A DNA stretch of 64,000 nucleotides from Candidatus Thioglobus autotrophicus (GTDB taxonomy: Bacteria > Pseudomonadota > Gammaproteobacteria > PS1 > Pseudothioglobaceae), in assembly GCA_022448455.1 (NCBI GenBank), contig JAKUUR010000001.1, positions 62,001 through 126,000 on the forward strand, in the 5' to 3' direction. Of the stretch, positions 53,298-64,000 are shown piece after piece; position 1 is the stretch's first letter, and each line of letters starts with the position of its first letter. A model generated the notes under the pieces. It did no database searches, was not told where the DNA came from, and was given only the letters and a program-made list of their open reading frames with translations. The position numbers and the translations under genes were made by a program.

Positions 53298-54390
53298 CTT
53301 TACTTTCCTTTAATATAAGTTCAATATTTCTTGGTGAAATGTCATCACTAATAGTATTTTTACTCTTTAACGCTATTGCTGCAGCGGCTGAGGCATATTC
53401 TGCAGTTTTTTTAATGCTATTTAATTTTAAAAACCCATACACTATTCCAGCCACAAAAGCATCTCCAGCTCCGTTTCCACTATTCACCTCAATACTTCGT
53501 TGACAATAGTGACCATGCTCTATTCCGTCGTAATAAAAGACACCCTCTTTACCTAAGGTAATAAATATTTGCTTGCACCCTCTATTAAATATGTTTTGTG
53601 CAGCCTTAAGCATACTTTGCTTGTCAGTAATTTTTATTCCAGTAATAAGTTCGGCCTCTAGTCTATTAGGTTTAACTGTATGAAATTTACCAATAATATT
53701 AATTATTTTTGACGTTTTAGCGATAGATACTGGATCCAAAAATAATGGTATATGGCTGTATTCATCCGTAATATATTGGATTACCTTGGTAGGAATATTT
53801 GTGTCAATTACAATAACAGAGCTTTGATTGAGAGTATTACTACAACTTTTGATGTCTTCGATACTCATTTCACTAATGATTCTCATATCTGATATCGATA
53901 CCAACATATCATTATTGTCATCCAATACTGATAAATATTGACTTGTAGGTAATGTACTATGTTTTTTAATAAAAGAAGTGTCAACATTAGCGCTTTGCGT
54001 TTTTTCAATTAAAAACTCTCCTAAAGCGTCTGCACCAACATAAGAAAACATTTTTGTAGCTATAGAAATACGAGATAAGTTTTCTGCAATGTTTCTTCCA
54101 ACACCTCCAGCAGACATAGAAATTTCACCTGGATTTGAATCATTTAAAACAAGAGGATTGTCAGAAGATCCTTGAAGATCTATATTTGAACCACCTATTA
54201 CAGACACATATGGCTCTGATTGTGTTACATAACCTCTACCTTTAATTAGGTTTTTTTTCACCATATTAGATATATGTACTCCAACAGATGAACGAGTAAT
54301 ATCTAACTTTTCAGCAAGCTGATCTTGGCTTATCATGGGGTTGGAATTTATTAATCTTAATATTTCCCTTTCCCTATTAGTTATCTTCAT
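53263..54390 (-). CDS. psuK: PfkB-family pseudouridine kinase with N-terminal HTH
   Basis: NREREILRLINSNPMISQDQLAEKLDITRSSVGVHISNM plus PfkB motif NSGNGAGDAFVAGIVYG; overlaps psuG by 35 bp. Confidence 0.88.
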   Translation of the reverse strand: MKITNREREILRLINSNPMISQDQLAEKLDITRSSVGVHISNMVKKNLIKGRGYVTQSEPYVSVIGGSNIDLQGSSDNPLVLNDSNPGEISMSAGGVGRNIAENLSRISIATKMFSYVGADALGEFLIEKTQSANVDTSFIKKHSTLPTSQYLSVLDDNNDMLVSISDMRIISEMSIEDIKSCSNTLNQSSVIVIDTNIPTKVIQYITDEYSHIPLFLDPVSIAKTSKIINIIGKFHTVKPNRLEAELITGIKITDKQSMLKAAQNIFNRGCKQIFITLGKEGVFYYDGIEHGHYCQRSIEVNSGNGAGDAFVAGIVYGFLKLNSIKKTAEYASAAAAIALKSKNTISDDISPRNIELILKESKDETKSLLRCPS

Positions 54391-54471
54391 ATAAATAAAT
54401 ATTTATAATATAAGCTTATCTTTATTATATACACTTAATGATTATATATTTATAGGAGTAAGAACTAAATA

Positions 54472-54559
54472 TGGTGGAGGGAATGGGATTCGAACCCATG
54501 ATACCGTGAGGTATACACGCTTTCCAAGCGTGCTCATTCGACCACTCTGACATCCCTCC
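54472..54559 (-). tRNA. tRNA-Ser (anticodon GGA)
   Basis: GGAGGGA acceptor, anticodon stem CACGC-TTGGAAA-GCGTG, long variable arm TACC-TCAC-GGTA, T-arm ATGGG-TTCGAAT-CCCAT, encoded CCA. Confidence 0.96.
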
Positions 54560-54578
54560 GAAAATTTTACTAATAAGT

Positions 54579-56219
54579 CTATACCTTGGAGGATTCAACC
54601 ATTTGATCAATTTGATCATCCTCTATACGAGTCATTAAAGCTTTAAATTTATTGATTTTATGGTTTGTTAAAGGGCTCTCAATATCAGACCAATTTAAAG
54701 AGTCAACATTGAGAAATTCTTCTGAACGTTTTGCCATCTCTGGAAGTACCGGTTTAAGATATGTCATTAACACCTTAAACAGATTAATTGCCAATGAAGT
54801 GATCTCGTGAACTTCTTTTTCGTTGCCTTCAATTTTTGCTAATTGCCATGGCTTCTTTTTATCAATGTATTGATTAGCTTTATCAGCCAACTTCATAATT
54901 AAGCGCATAGCATGGCTAAAGTTTCTTGCCTCATAATGCTTCGCAATATCAGAACCTACTTCGACAAATTCATCATAGAGAGATTTTTCAATACATTTAG
55001 CTGATAACTCTTTATCGTATTTTTCCACCACAAACGATGCACTTCTAGAAGCAATATTGACAACTTTGCCAACAAGGTCTGAATTAACACGCTTTTTGAA
55101 ATCTTCCAAATTCAAATCAATGTCATCAATTTTGGCTGTCAGTTTAGATGCATAGTAATAACGCAAATATTCCGGATCAAGATTTTCTAGATAAGTCCTT
55201 GCATTAATAAAAGTACCTCGAGATTTGCTCATTTTATGACCATTCACTGAGAGAAATCCGTGAGCAAAAACAGCACTAGGGGTTCTAAAATCAGACCCCA
55301 TTAGTGTTGCAGGCCAGAAGAGCGCATGAAAATAGATAATATCTTTACCAATAAAATGATAAAGCTCGGTATCAGAATCCTTATTAAAGAAGTCGTCAAA
55401 ATTCAGCTCACTGTTGTCACAGAGCTTCTTAAAACTTGCCATGTAGCCTATCGGAGCATCTAACCAAACATAGAAATACTTGTCTTCAGTGCCCGGTATC
55501 TTGAAACCAAAATAAGGTTTGTCGCGAGAAATATCCCACTGTTGTAGGCCTTGCTCAAACCATTCTGCTAGCTTATTAGTGACCTGTTCTTGAAGGTGCC
55601 CTGCCTTAATCCAGTCTTTCAACTCCTCTTCAAACTGTGGCAAATCAAAAAAGTAATGTTCTGAGTCCTTTTCAATTGGCGTTGCTCCAGATATAACCGA
55701 TCTAGCGTTCTTTAGCTCAGTTGTTGAATAGGTGGCACCACATACCTCACAGTTGTCTCCATACTGATCGTCAGCACCACATTTAGGACATTCACCTATA
55801 ATAAAACGGTCTGGTAAAAACATTTCCTTTTCAGGGTCAAAGGCTTGCGAAATTGTCCTCTTCTTGATATAACCCGCATCATTAAGGCGATTGTATATTA
55901 ACTCAGAAATTTCACGATTCTCTTCAGAATGGGTTGAGTGATACTGACTAAAATCAATATGAAAATCGTCTAAATCAGCTTGATGACGGATTTTTACCTG
56001 TTCTATAAGGGTTTCAGGCTCTAGCTCCATTTCTTTCGCTTTAAGCATAATCGGCGTTCCATGAGCATCATCTGCACAAACATAGTGGCACTCATTACCC
56101 ATCATTTTCTGAAATCTGACCCAGATATCTGTCTGAATGGCCTCCAACATATAACCCAAATGAATTTCTCCATTGGCATAAGGTAGAGCTGATGTTACGA
56201 GTATTCTGCGTTTAGACAT
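54579..56219 (-). CDS. metG: Methionyl-tRNA synthetase (short form lacking a C-terminal tRNA-binding domain)
   Basis: [37 protein letters not shown]. Confidence 0.95.
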   Translation of the reverse strand: MSKRRILVTSALPYANGEIHLGYMLEAIQTDIWVRFQKMMGNECHYVCADDAHGTPIMLKAKEMELEPETLIEQVKIRHQADLDDFHIDFSQYHSTHSEENREISELIYNRLNDAGYIKKRTISQAFDPEKEMFLPDRFIIGECPKCGADDQYGDNCEVCGATYSTTELKNARSVISGATPIEKDSEHYFFDLPQFEEELKDWIKAGHLQEQVTNKLAEWFEQGLQQWDISRDKPYFGFKIPGTEDKYFYVWLDAPIGYMASFKKLCDNSELNFDDFFNKDSDTELYHFIGKDIIYFHALFWPATLMGSDFRTPSAVFAHGFLSVNGHKMSKSRGTFINARTYLENLDPEYLRYYYASKLTAKIDDIDLNLEDFKKRVNSDLVGKVVNIASRSASFVVEKYDKELSAKCIEKSLYDEFVEVGSDIAKHYEARNFSHAMRLIMKLADKANQYIDKKKPWQLAKIEGNEKEVHEITSLAINLFKVLMTYLKPVLPEMAKRSEEFLNVDSLNWSDIESPLTNHKINKFKALMTRIEDDQIDQMVESSKV

Positions 56220-56309
56220 AGTCTGTCATCAATAATCCCAATATTATTAGGGATTGGAGAGATATTTGTACGATAAAATAGCGTTATTTTACCGACTGGA
56301 GTCAACAAA

Positions 56310-57392
56310 TTGACAAATTTAACGCAAGAGAAAATTGAAAGCATTCTTAGCACTGTGATTGATGTGCATACCAATAAAGACCTTGTATCTTTAGATAATG
56401 TCAAGAATATTTCCATTGATGATGAAATAGTCAATGTTGAGCTTTTACTTAAATATCCAGCACTGAACTATCATGCAGAACTGCAAGAATCTATTGAAAA
56501 AGCCTTTTCTAAAGCTGGAATTAACTATTCATCTATCTCTATTAAATCAAAAATAGTGTCTCACACCGTTCAAGGTGGTGTTGAAGCTTTACCTGGCGTT
56601 AAAAACATTATTGCTGTCGCCTCTGGCAAAGGTGGCGTTGGAAAGTCAACTACTGCAGTAAATCTAGCGCTCGCACTTCATTCTGAGGGCGCAAAAGTAG
56701 CTCTTCTTGATGCGGACATTTATGGACCATCGCAACCACGCATGTTGGGTGTTAAAGAGCTTAGGCCCGAAGGCATTGAAAATGGCAAAATGAAGCCAGT
56801 TTTAGCATATGGAATACAAGTAATGTCAATTGGATTTTTGGTCGATGAAGCGTCCCCTATGGTTTGGCGTGGACCAATGGTCACTCAAGCCTTAGAGCAA
56901 TTATTAAAAAACACCGAATGGAATGATGTGGATTATATGATTGTAGATCTTCCGCCAGGCACAGGTGACATACAGCTCACGCTATCACAAAGGATTCCTG
57001 TTAGCGGTGCTATTATTGTCACTACACCTCAAGACATTGCTCTTATCGATGCCAAAAAAGGTCTTGGCATGTTTGAGAAGGTCAATATTCCAATTTTAGG
57101 CATTATTGAAAACATGTCTATTCATATCTGCTCAAATTGCGGCCATTCAGAGGAAATATTTGGACATGGAGGCGGTCAAAGTATGGCCCTCGATTCTGAG
57201 ACTAACTTTCTAGGCGCATTGCCGCTTCAACTAGATATTAGAACGGATGTCGATGAGGGGAAACCCACTGTCATAAAAAGCCCAGAAAGCAAGGCTTCTC
57301 AAATTTATCAAGAAATTGCACGTAAAACAGCAGCAACCTTATCACTACAAAGTAAAACGGTGGGCGCTTTTCCAAATATTACAATTGAGTAG
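56310..57392 (+). CDS. Mrp/ApbC family Fe-S carrier ATPase
   Basis: VASGKGGVGKSTTAVNLALAL, DADIYGPSQPRMLG, CSNCGHSEEIFG. Confidence 0.93.
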   Translation: MTNLTQEKIESILSTVIDVHTNKDLVSLDNVKNISIDDEIVNVELLLKYPALNYHAELQESIEKAFSKAGINYSSISIKSKIVSHTVQGGVEALPGVKNIIAVASGKGGVGKSTTAVNLALALHSEGAKVALLDADIYGPSQPRMLGVKELRPEGIENGKMKPVLAYGIQVMSIGFLVDEASPMVWRGPMVTQALEQLLKNTEWNDVDYMIVDLPPGTGDIQLTLSQRIPVSGAIIVTTPQDIALIDAKKGLGMFEKVNIPILGIIENMSIHICSNCGHSEEIFGHGGGQSMALDSETNFLGALPLQLDIRTDVDEGKPTVIKSPESKASQIYQEIARKTAATLSLQSKTVGAFPNITIE

Positions 57393-57406
57393 TAAACGTT
57401 TTGAAG

Positions 57407-57745
57407 TTAATTGTTTTCGGAAACCTGGTTGATGGTATATTTTGGTATCTCGATAACAATATCCTCCTCAGCAACAACCGCTTGACAGGAAAGTCGAGAG
57501 TCTGGATCAAGCCCCCAAGCTTTATCAAGTAAGTCATCCTCTATTTCGTCAGACTCTTCGATAGAATCAAATCCTTCTCGAATATAGACGTGGCATGTTG
57601 TACATGCATTAGACATCTCACAGGCGTGTTCAATTTCTACATCGTTAGCTAGTAAAGCTCTACAGACGGTAGTTCCAGGTTCAACTTCAATGACGACACC
57701 TTCTGGGCAAAACTCTTCGTTAGGTAGAACAATTATTTGAGGCAT
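57407..57745 (-). CDS. fdx: ISC-type 2Fe-2S ferredoxin
   Basis: ACEMSNACTTCHVYIREGFDSIEE...DSRLSCQAVV; end of isc operon. Confidence 0.94.
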   Translation of the reverse strand: MPQIIVLPNEEFCPEGVVIEVEPGTTVCRALLANDVEIEHACEMSNACTTCHVYIREGFDSIEESDEIEDDLLDKAWGLDPDSRLSCQAVVAEEDIVIEIPKYTINQVSENN

Positions 57746-57746
57746 A

Positions 57747-59609
57747 TTATTCTTCTATTTTTTCACTAAACTCATCAACATTATGACCTTGCATGACGCT
57801 CATAACCGACTTGTTCATGCGCATCTCAACAAATTTAGCGCTTGTTTCTTCTAGTGCTTCAATTGCTGTTTTTATTGCTTTTGCATCATCTGATTCAGCC
57901 AAAGATTCAAGTTCATCTCTTGCTCCAAGGATATCCTTTAACAACAACTCATTAAGAAGTTCTTTGTCAACATCTAATGCAGAGTTAATTGCCTCAATTG
58001 TACGATTAGCATTGACTTTTTGTTCCTGTAGTTGCCTCAGCAAAACGTCTTCTTGGGCGAAAATAACTGAATCCTTTAACATTTTTTCAACTTCAGTATC
58101 AGTCAGCCCATAAGAGGGCTTGATAATGATTTCTGACTTAACTCCAGAAGTTTGCTCTTTCGCGCTAACAGAAAGCAATCCATCAGCGTCGACTTGAAAT
58201 TCTACAAGAATTCGAGCGCTTCCAGCAACCATAGGCGGTATGCCCTTGAGTTCAAACTTTCCAAGAGAGCGGCAATCTTTTGTTAGCTCACGCTCTCCTT
58301 GATATACATGAATGCTCATTCCAGTTTGTCCATCCTTAAAGGTGGTAAATTCTTGAGCCTTCGAAATAGGTATCGTGGTGTTGCGGTGAATCACTTTTTC
58401 AACCAGACCACCCATAGTTTCAAGACCTAGTGATAGTGGCAATACATCCAAAAGCAGGACATCATCTCGGCTTTTATTGCCTGCCAAGATATTAGCCTGT
58501 ATGGCGGCACCTTTGACAACAACTTCATCAGGATTAATTGAGCATAAAACTGGTTTTTTAAACAACTCCCCTACCCTGTCCCTCACTGCGGTCATTCGTG
58601 TTGAGCCGCCAACCATAATGACATCTTTGATCTCAGACATTTCGATACCTGCATCTCTAACAGCTCTCTTTGTCAACAGCAAGGTTCTTTTTAATAACGG
58701 TTCAGTTAATGCTTCAAAGTGAGTCTTGGTGATTTGGTAAAGCTTACCATCAACAAGAAACTCAGCTAAATTCTCACTAGCTAATGTTTCTTTTGCTGTC
58801 CGTGCAAGCAGTTTAATAGTTTGAATTTTAGCGGGTGTTAGCTCACCTAGATCGAGCACTTTTTTACAATCATCAACAATTAATGCATCAAAATCGTCGC
58901 CACCTAAATTGGAATCTCCACCAGTAGAAAGAACTTGAAAAACGCCTTTATTAAAATTAAGCAGTGAAATATCGAATGTACCGCCACCTAGGTCATAAAC
59001 GGCATGAATACCTTCTTCCCCAGACTCTAAGCCATAGGCTAGAGCTGCGGCTGTTGGCTCATTTAACAACCTTAAAACCTTGATACCTGCAAACTTTGCT
59101 GCATCCTTCGTTGATTGCCTTTGTGCGTCATTAAAATAAGCTGGGACTGTGATAACAGCACCCACCAAATCACCCCCAAGTGCTTCCTCGGCTCGGCTTT
59201 TTAATGTGGACAAAATACTAGCTGAAATCTCGACCGCAGACAAATTACCCAATGCCGTTTTAAATAAAACGTTATTCCCTTTTTCAAGCAACCGATATGG
59301 ACAATTTTTGAGTTCACTAACCTCTTTAAATCCCAAGCCCATAAATCGCTTGATTGAAAAGATAGTGTTGGTTGGGTCTGTTTGAGCATAAAGACTAGCT
59401 TCACTACCAACCGTCATCTTTCTGCCCTGTCCAAAATGAACAATTGATGGCAACATCACCTGGTTATTGTTATCCCCTATGATTTTGGTCTCACCACTCA
59501 TGACACTTGCAACTAGCGAGTTTGTCGTTCCTAAATCAATACCATAGGCTAAATTGTGACGGTGAGGTGCAGTTGACTGACCAGGTTCCGAAATCTGTAA
59601 TAATGCCAT
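57747..59609 (-). CDS. hscA: Fe-S protein assembly chaperone HscA
   Basis: [18 protein letters not shown]70 motifs; downstream of hscB. Confidence 0.95.
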   Translation of the reverse strand: MALLQISEPGQSTAPHRHNLAYGIDLGTTNSLVASVMSGETKIIGDNNNQVMLPSIVHFGQGRKMTVGSEASLYAQTDPTNTIFSIKRFMGLGFKEVSELKNCPYRLLEKGNNVLFKTALGNLSAVEISASILSTLKSRAEEALGGDLVGAVITVPAYFNDAQRQSTKDAAKFAGIKVLRLLNEPTAAALAYGLESGEEGIHAVYDLGGGTFDISLLNFNKGVFQVLSTGGDSNLGGDDFDALIVDDCKKVLDLGELTPAKIQTIKLLARTAKETLASENLAEFLVDGKLYQITKTHFEALTEPLLKRTLLLTKRAVRDAGIEMSEIKDVIMVGGSTRMTAVRDRVGELFKKPVLCSINPDEVVVKGAAIQANILAGNKSRDDVLLLDVLPLSLGLETMGGLVEKVIHRNTTIPISKAQEFTTFKDGQTGMSIHVYQGERELTKDCRSLGKFELKGIPPMVAGSARILVEFQVDADGLLSVSAKEQTSGVKSEIIIKPSYGLTDTEVEKMLKDSVIFAQEDVLLRQLQEQKVNANRTIEAINSALDVDKELLNELLLKDILGARDELESLAESDDAKAIKTAIEALEETSAKFVEMRMNKSVMSVMQGHNVDEFSEKIEE

Positions 59610-59618
59610 ATACTTGTC

Positions 59619-60134
59619 CTATAACCATTCATCCATCAATATATTCGCTTCCTTGTTAAGTTGCTCATAAAACTTTAATTCCCTAACAAGCGTTTTGATC
59701 TCTTGTAAATCTCGTGAATGTCTGAAAGCTTCCGAAATTGACGCGACATTATCCCTGATAAAATCTTGTACTCGCTCTATAAAATCATCCAAAGCTAAGC
59801 TATCTTGTTGTTCCTTAATGCCTTCTAATTGCTCTCTTAGTTCAATTTGTGACAGCAAGAAGTTAGCATCCATATTTGTATCTTTTTCATCAAAAGGATT
59901 TACATCCTCTAAATTTAACAAATAGCTGGCTCGATTCAGTGGGGTTTTAAGAGTTGTATAAGCAGAATTTACAAGTGAAGTGCTTTGCAGTGCTTGGAGC
60001 TGCTCCGGTTGGCTTTTAGTTGCAAAATTATCGGGATGGAATCTTTTAACTTGGGCCTGGTAAGCTTTTTTTAAGGCTTCATTATCAACAAGAAAGGAGG
60101 TTTCAAGGTCAAATAATTCAAAATAATTTTGCAT
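59619..60134 (-). CDS. hscB: Fe-S assembly co-chaperone HscB
   Basis: NYFELFDLETSFLVDNEALKKAYQAQVKRFHPDNF (HPD motif). Confidence 0.93.
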   Translation of the reverse strand: MQNYFELFDLETSFLVDNEALKKAYQAQVKRFHPDNFATKSQPEQLQALQSTSLVNSAYTTLKTPLNRASYLLNLEDVNPFDEKDTNMDANFLLSQIELREQLEGIKEQQDSLALDDFIERVQDFIRDNVASISEAFRHSRDLQEIKTLVRELKFYEQLNKEANILMDEWL

Positions 60135-60167
60135 TACCCTAATACCTTTAAAACTTAACGAAACTAA

Positions 60168-60491
60168 TTATACGGTAAATGATTCACCACAACCACATTC
60201 AGCTTTAGAATTAGGATTGTTGAATTCAAAACCTTCATTTAGACCATCTTTTTGGTAATCTACTTCAGTACCGTCAATATAAATTAAGCTTTTGGCGTCA
60301 ATAACCAATTGAACACCTTTATTCTCAAAAAGGGTGTCATCCCCGTTAAGTTTATCTACAAATTCCATGTTGTAACCTAGCCCAGAACAACCAGTAGTTT
60401 GAACAGAGAGACGAACACCAAGACCTGAGCCACGATTTTCTAAAAAATCGGTCATGCGTTTTGCAGCATTGTCAGTTAAGGTGATTGCCAT
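60168..60491 (-). CDS. iscA: Iron-sulfur assembly protein IscA
   Basis: [31 protein letters not shown]. Confidence 0.94.
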   Translation of the reverse strand: MAITLTDNAAKRMTDFLENRGSGLGVRLSVQTTGCSGLGYNMEFVDKLNGDDTLFENKGVQLVIDAKSLIYIDGTEVDYQKDGLNEGFEFNNPNSKAECGCGESFTV

Positions 60492-60493
60492 AA

Positions 60494-60874
60494 TTATCCA
60501 GCTTTACTGTTCAGATCACTAATTGCAGCTTTAATAGCATCTTCAGCCAAAACTGAGCAATGAATCTTCACTGGCGGCAGTTCTAGTTCTTCAACTATTT
60601 CAGTGTTTTTAATTTCTGAGGCTTCGTCAACTGTCTTGCCCTTAACCCACTCAGTCAAAAGTGAAGATGAGGCAATCGCAGATCCACAACCATAAGTTTT
60701 AAATTTAGCATCTTCAATAACACCTTTATCGTTTACCTGAATCTGTAGACGCATCACATCACCACACGCTGGTGCACCAACCATCCCAGTACCAACATTT
60801 TTAGCGTCCTTATCCAGAACACCTACATTACGAGGGTTTTCATAGTGATCCAATACTTTTTTTCCATAAGCCAT
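60494..60874 (-). CDS. iscU: Fe-S scaffold IscU
   Basis: [53 protein letters not shown]. Confidence 0.96.
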   Translation of the reverse strand: MAYGKKVLDHYENPRNVGVLDKDAKNVGTGMVGAPACGDVMRLQIQVNDKGVIEDAKFKTYGCGSAIASSSLLTEWVKGKTVDEASEIKNTEIVEELELPPVKIHCSVLAEDAIKAAISDLNSKAG

Positions 60875-60949
60875 AAGTTACTCCTATTTAACGTTTTAAT
60901 TGCATTCTACACAGTTTAAGTGTGCATTAATCTCATAATTTAAGTGCCT

Positions 60950-62164
60950 TTAGTGGGCAGCCCACTGAACAGTACTCAAATCGATGCCCTCTTTAAACAT
61001 GTCCCATAATGGCGACAAATCTCTTAATTTTTCAACTTTTTCACGTACTAACCTGATAACATCATCAACATCCTTTTCGGTCGTATAGCGACCAATACTG
61101 AAACGGATAGAGCTATGTGCAAGCTCGTCGCTACGACCTAATGCTCGAAGCACATACGATGGTTCAAGACTTGCTGAGGTACATGCTGAGCCAGAAGACA
61201 CAGCGACATCAGAAATAGCCATCATTAAAGACTCTCCCTCAACATAGTTAAAACTGATATTTAAATTGCCAGGGACTCTTTGTTCAATATCACCATTAAT
61301 GACCACCTCCTCCATATCGGAAAAGCCCTCAAGCAAGCGATCTCGGAGCTGTTTTATTTTTTTACCTTCTTCTAACATTTCCGCCTTGGCAATGGCAAAA
61401 GCCTCACCCATACCTACAATCTGGTGTGTCGCTAACGTTCCTGAGCGCATACCACGCTCATGACCACCGCCATGCATTTGAGCTTCTAGTCGAACTCTAG
61501 GTTTACGACTTACATAAAGGGCACCCATGCCTTTTGGTCCATAGATCTTGTGTGCAGAAAAACTCATCAAGTCAACCGGCAGTGACGCTAGATCTATCGA
61601 GATTTTTCCTACGGATTGAGCTGCATCTACATGAAAAAATATTTTGTGTTCTCTACATACATCACCAATAGATTGTATGTCTTGGATGACGCCTATCTCA
61701 TTATTGACATGCATAATTGAAGCTAGAATGGTGTCTTCTCTAATCGCATCTTTAAAGACGTTTATATCCAACAAACCATTTGACGAAGGCTCAAGATAGG
61801 TAACCTCAAAGTCTTCCCTTTCCAACTGACGACAGGTATCTAAGACAGCCTTGTGCTCTGTTTTCATGGTAATAATGTGTTTTCCACGCTTATGGTAAAA
61901 ATTAGCAATACCTTTTATAGCGAGATTGTCAGATTCTGTGGCTCCCGAAGTCCATACAATCTCTCTTGGATCAGCACCTACCAAGCTTGCTACCTGAAAA
62001 CGAGCTTTATCTACGGCTTTTTCAGCCTGCCAGCCATAGTAATGTGAACGAGACGAAGGATTACCAAAATCTCCTTCCTTGGTTAAGTAATTAGCCATTT
62101 TTTTAGCAACACGAGCATCCACAGGTGTTGTGGCTGAATAGTCCATGTAAGTTGGAGTTAGCAT
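60950..62164 (-). CDS. iscS: Cysteine desulfurase IscS
   Basis: [48 protein letters not shown]. Confidence 0.96.
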   Translation of the reverse strand: MLTPTYMDYSATTPVDARVAKKMANYLTKEGDFGNPSSRSHYYGWQAEKAVDKARFQVASLVGADPREIVWTSGATESDNLAIKGIANFYHKRGKHIITMKTEHKAVLDTCRQLEREDFEVTYLEPSSNGLLDINVFKDAIREDTILASIMHVNNEIGVIQDIQSIGDVCREHKIFFHVDAAQSVGKISIDLASLPVDLMSFSAHKIYGPKGMGALYVSRKPRVRLEAQMHGGGHERGMRSGTLATHQIVGMGEAFAIAKAEMLEEGKKIKQLRDRLLEGFSDMEEVVINGDIEQRVPGNLNISFNYVEGESLMMAISDVAVSSGSACTSASLEPSYVLRALGRSDELAHSSIRFSIGRYTTEKDVDDVIRLVREKVEKLRDLSPLWDMFKEGIDLSTVQWAAH

Positions 62165-62183
62165 TATTAAATTTCCTTAATTA

Positions 62184-62648
62184 TTAATTTGTTCCGATAG
62201 CTTCTCTTGTAGTTTGTCTTGTAGCTATTCTTGTAACTTCGTTTGTATTGTAGTCATCAATCACCTGTTGCAGGTTTCTGGTGCTCAAAAAACCCCTTAT
62301 TTGATCACTAACCTCACACCAAAGATGATGAGATAGGCATTGCTTACCTCGAAGACAATTTCTCAATCCGTGGCAACGACGTAGGTCGATATTCTCATCA
62401 ACGGCCTCTATTATTTGAGTGAGTGTGACATTTTCAGCGCTAACATTTAAAAGATAACCACCTCCAGGTCCCCGAATACTTTTAACCAATGAAGCTTTCC
62501 TTAATTTCGCGAAAAGTTGCTCTAGATAAGACAGTGAGATATTTTGTCTTTGAGATATCATATCGAGAGTCACAGGTTTAGCTGACTTGCTTGAAGCAAG
62601 GTCTAACATGGCAGTTACTGCATATCTTCCCTTAGTAGTTAATTGCAT
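62184..62648 (-). CDS. iscR: Rrf2-family regulator IscR
   Basis: MQLTTKGRYAVTAMLDLA and three Cys in CHGLRNCLRGKQC. Confidence 0.95.
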   Translation of the reverse strand: MQLTTKGRYAVTAMLDLASSKSAKPVTLDMISQRQNISLSYLEQLFAKLRKASLVKSIRGPGGGYLLNVSAENVTLTQIIEAVDENIDLRRCHGLRNCLRGKQCLSHHLWCEVSDQIRGFLSTRNLQQVIDDYNTNEVTRIATRQTTREAIGTN

Positions 62649-62677
62649 AGCGTTCTCGGTTTATTAAAATCGGTGTT

Positions 62678-62711
62678 ATTATACTAGTAACCAAGTAAAT
62701 TAGTCAAGTAT
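62678..62711 (-). promoter_or_regulatory. isc promoter with overlapping IscR type-1 site
   Basis: Minus strand ATACTTGACTAATTTACTTGGTTACTAGTATAAT: -35 TTGACT, 18-bp spacer, -10 TATAAT; 62687-62711 matches the IscR type-1 pattern. Confidence 0.72.
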
Positions 62712-62728
62712 TAAATTCACTCGATAAT

Positions 62729-63418
62729 TTACTTATTTTCAACCTCTTTTGGATCCTCTTTTACCTCTTCGGAAATACCAGATAAATTGGCAATCTGCTC
62801 ATCAATATCAGCTAAACGTTCAATAATCGAATTAACAGCTTGGACCGTTGGGTCATTGGCGCTACTACTGGTGCTTGCAGCGTAGGAATCAAACTGATCA
62901 TCATCGCTCACTTTTTTCTCAAGAACGCGGCCAGGAATACCGACAACAGTGCAATTATCATCTATGGAATTTACAACTACAGAATTAGAACCAACACGTA
63001 CATTTTTTCCAAGGGTAATTGGGCCCAATATTTTTGCACCCGCACCGATAATAACTCCGTCCTTTAATGTCGGATGTCGTTTCACTTTATCCCAAGAAGT
63101 ACCCCCAAGGGTTACCCCATGGTACATCATACAGTCATCACCAATTTCAGCTGTCTCACCGATCACAACACCCATACCATGATCGATAAAAAAACGGTGA
63201 CCAATAACAGCTCCTGGATGGATTTCAATACCCGTAATCCAACGAGCAAGTGTCGAAATAAAGCGAGCCAACCAGTACAACTTGTATTTCCAAAGGAGGT
63301 GGGTAAATCGGTAAATAATTACGGCCTGAACTCCCGAATAACAGGTAAGAATTTCAAATACGTTTCGTGCAGCGGGGTCACGCTTAAAAACACTGCGTAT
63401 ATCTTCAATCATTTTCAT
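62729..63418 (-). CDS. cysE: Serine O-acetyltransferase
   Basis: [45 protein letters not shown]. Confidence 0.94.
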   Translation of the reverse strand: MKMIEDIRSVFKRDPAARNVFEILTCYSGVQAVIIYRFTHLLWKYKLYWLARFISTLARWITGIEIHPGAVIGHRFFIDHGMGVVIGETAEIGDDCMMYHGVTLGGTSWDKVKRHPTLKDGVIIGAGAKILGPITLGKNVRVGSNSVVVNSIDDNCTVVGIPGRVLEKKVSDDDQFDSYAASTSSSANDPTVQAVNSIIERLADIDEQIANLSGISEEVKEDPKEVENK

Positions 63419-63492
63419 ATATTAATTATACCATTATTGGTAATTAGGTTTTTTTCTTGACGTATAGTTTCAACATTGTTTATAAGGGTATC

Positions 63493-64000
63493 TTAGTTAT
63501 AAGACTGCGTTGATTTAAATCGGCTATAACTCCACATATATTGATCAGGAAAGCGCCTTATCAGATCCTCAATTGCTCTATTCATAAGGGTTACCTGCTC
63601 GAATAAATCATCACTACTAGAAGTCAAATCAAGGGGCTCAAAGTTAAGATCAAAGCCTCTACCTTTTTTAAGGCGATTTGCCCAACACATAACAACCCGA
63701 GCATTATATTTTTTTGCTAATCTAACTAGTAACGTCATAGTGTTGACAGGGCTATTAAAAAAAGGCGCCATTATACCACCCTCTTGACCAGGATCCTGGT
63801 CAGGCAGTATGCCAACCAGCTCACCCTGTTTGAGTGCACGTTGTAATTTAAGAACGCCTGATTGGTCTGCACTGGCCATAGTTAGGTTTCCTTGATTTCT
63901 GCGTTCAAATAAGTACTGATTTTGTTGCTGTTTTTTTAAAGGCTTAAATAGAAAAGTTATAGCACGAGTATTGGCAATAACTCGTCCGGTAATTTCCCAA
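63493..64000 (-). CDS. LpxL/HtrB-type lipid A acyltransferase, truncated at right edge
   Basis: In-frame reading past the ORF-track start: WEITGRVIANTRAITFLFKPLKKQQQNQYLFERRNQGNLTMASADQSGVLKLQRALKQGELVGILPDQDPGQEGGIMAPFF. Confidence 0.88.
   Translation of the reverse strand, partial: WEITGRVIANTRAITFLFKPLKKQQQNQYLFERRNQGNLTMASADQSGVLKLQRALKQGELVGILPDQDPGQEGGIMAPFFNSPVNTMTLLVRLAKKYNARVVMCWANRLKKGRGFDLNFEPLDLTSSSDDLFEQVTLMNRAIEDLIRRFPDQYMWSYSRFKSTQSYN

Noticed and set aside
57793-59410. ORFs overlapping hscA on both strands
   Set aside because: Contained in the HSP70-family CDS; low-complexity Ser/Thr-rich translations typical of antisense frames.

Overview
This is an AT-rich, gene-dense chromosomal window from a bacterium, probably a marine gammaproteobacterium of the SUP05/Thioglobus kind. 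That lineage guess rests on gene content and composition only; I could not run a search. Most of the window is ordinary core genome: an aap/bzt amino-acid ABC transporter, nrdAB with a ferredoxin, selD-mnmH, ybeD-lipB...lipA, pdxA-ksgA-apaG-apaH, dapF, bamA-skp-lpxD-fabZ-lpxA-murJ, gmk, rpoH-groESL, parE-queC, acpP-fabF, prlC, a choline-dehydrogenase-like catabolic cluster, psuK-psuG, tRNA-Ser, metG, mrp, iscRSUA-hscBA-fdx, cysE and an lpxL-type acyltransferase. The observations I consider most worth following up are: (1) an edge-truncated minus-strand gene at 1-1054, absent from the ORF track, that fuses an N-terminal Cro/C1 (DUF3693-like) HTH in frame to a glutamine-dependent NAD+ synthetase, next to a 16-bp palindrome and clustered TAACTA/TAGTTA motifs; (2) a DUF1015-serC-serA cassette sitting between lipB and lipA, followed by a ~100-bp decayed copy of the lipB 3' end abutting lipA, which looks like an integration or recombination scar; (3) four copies of the 10-mer CTTAGTCCCT (two per orientation) in a 644-bp interval containing a stand-alone Fic/AAA_4-type winged-helix ORF; (4) a correctly spaced pair of NrdR boxes before nrdA; (5) a divergent catabolic cluster with two Fe(II)/2OG-type oxygenases and an unknown substrate.
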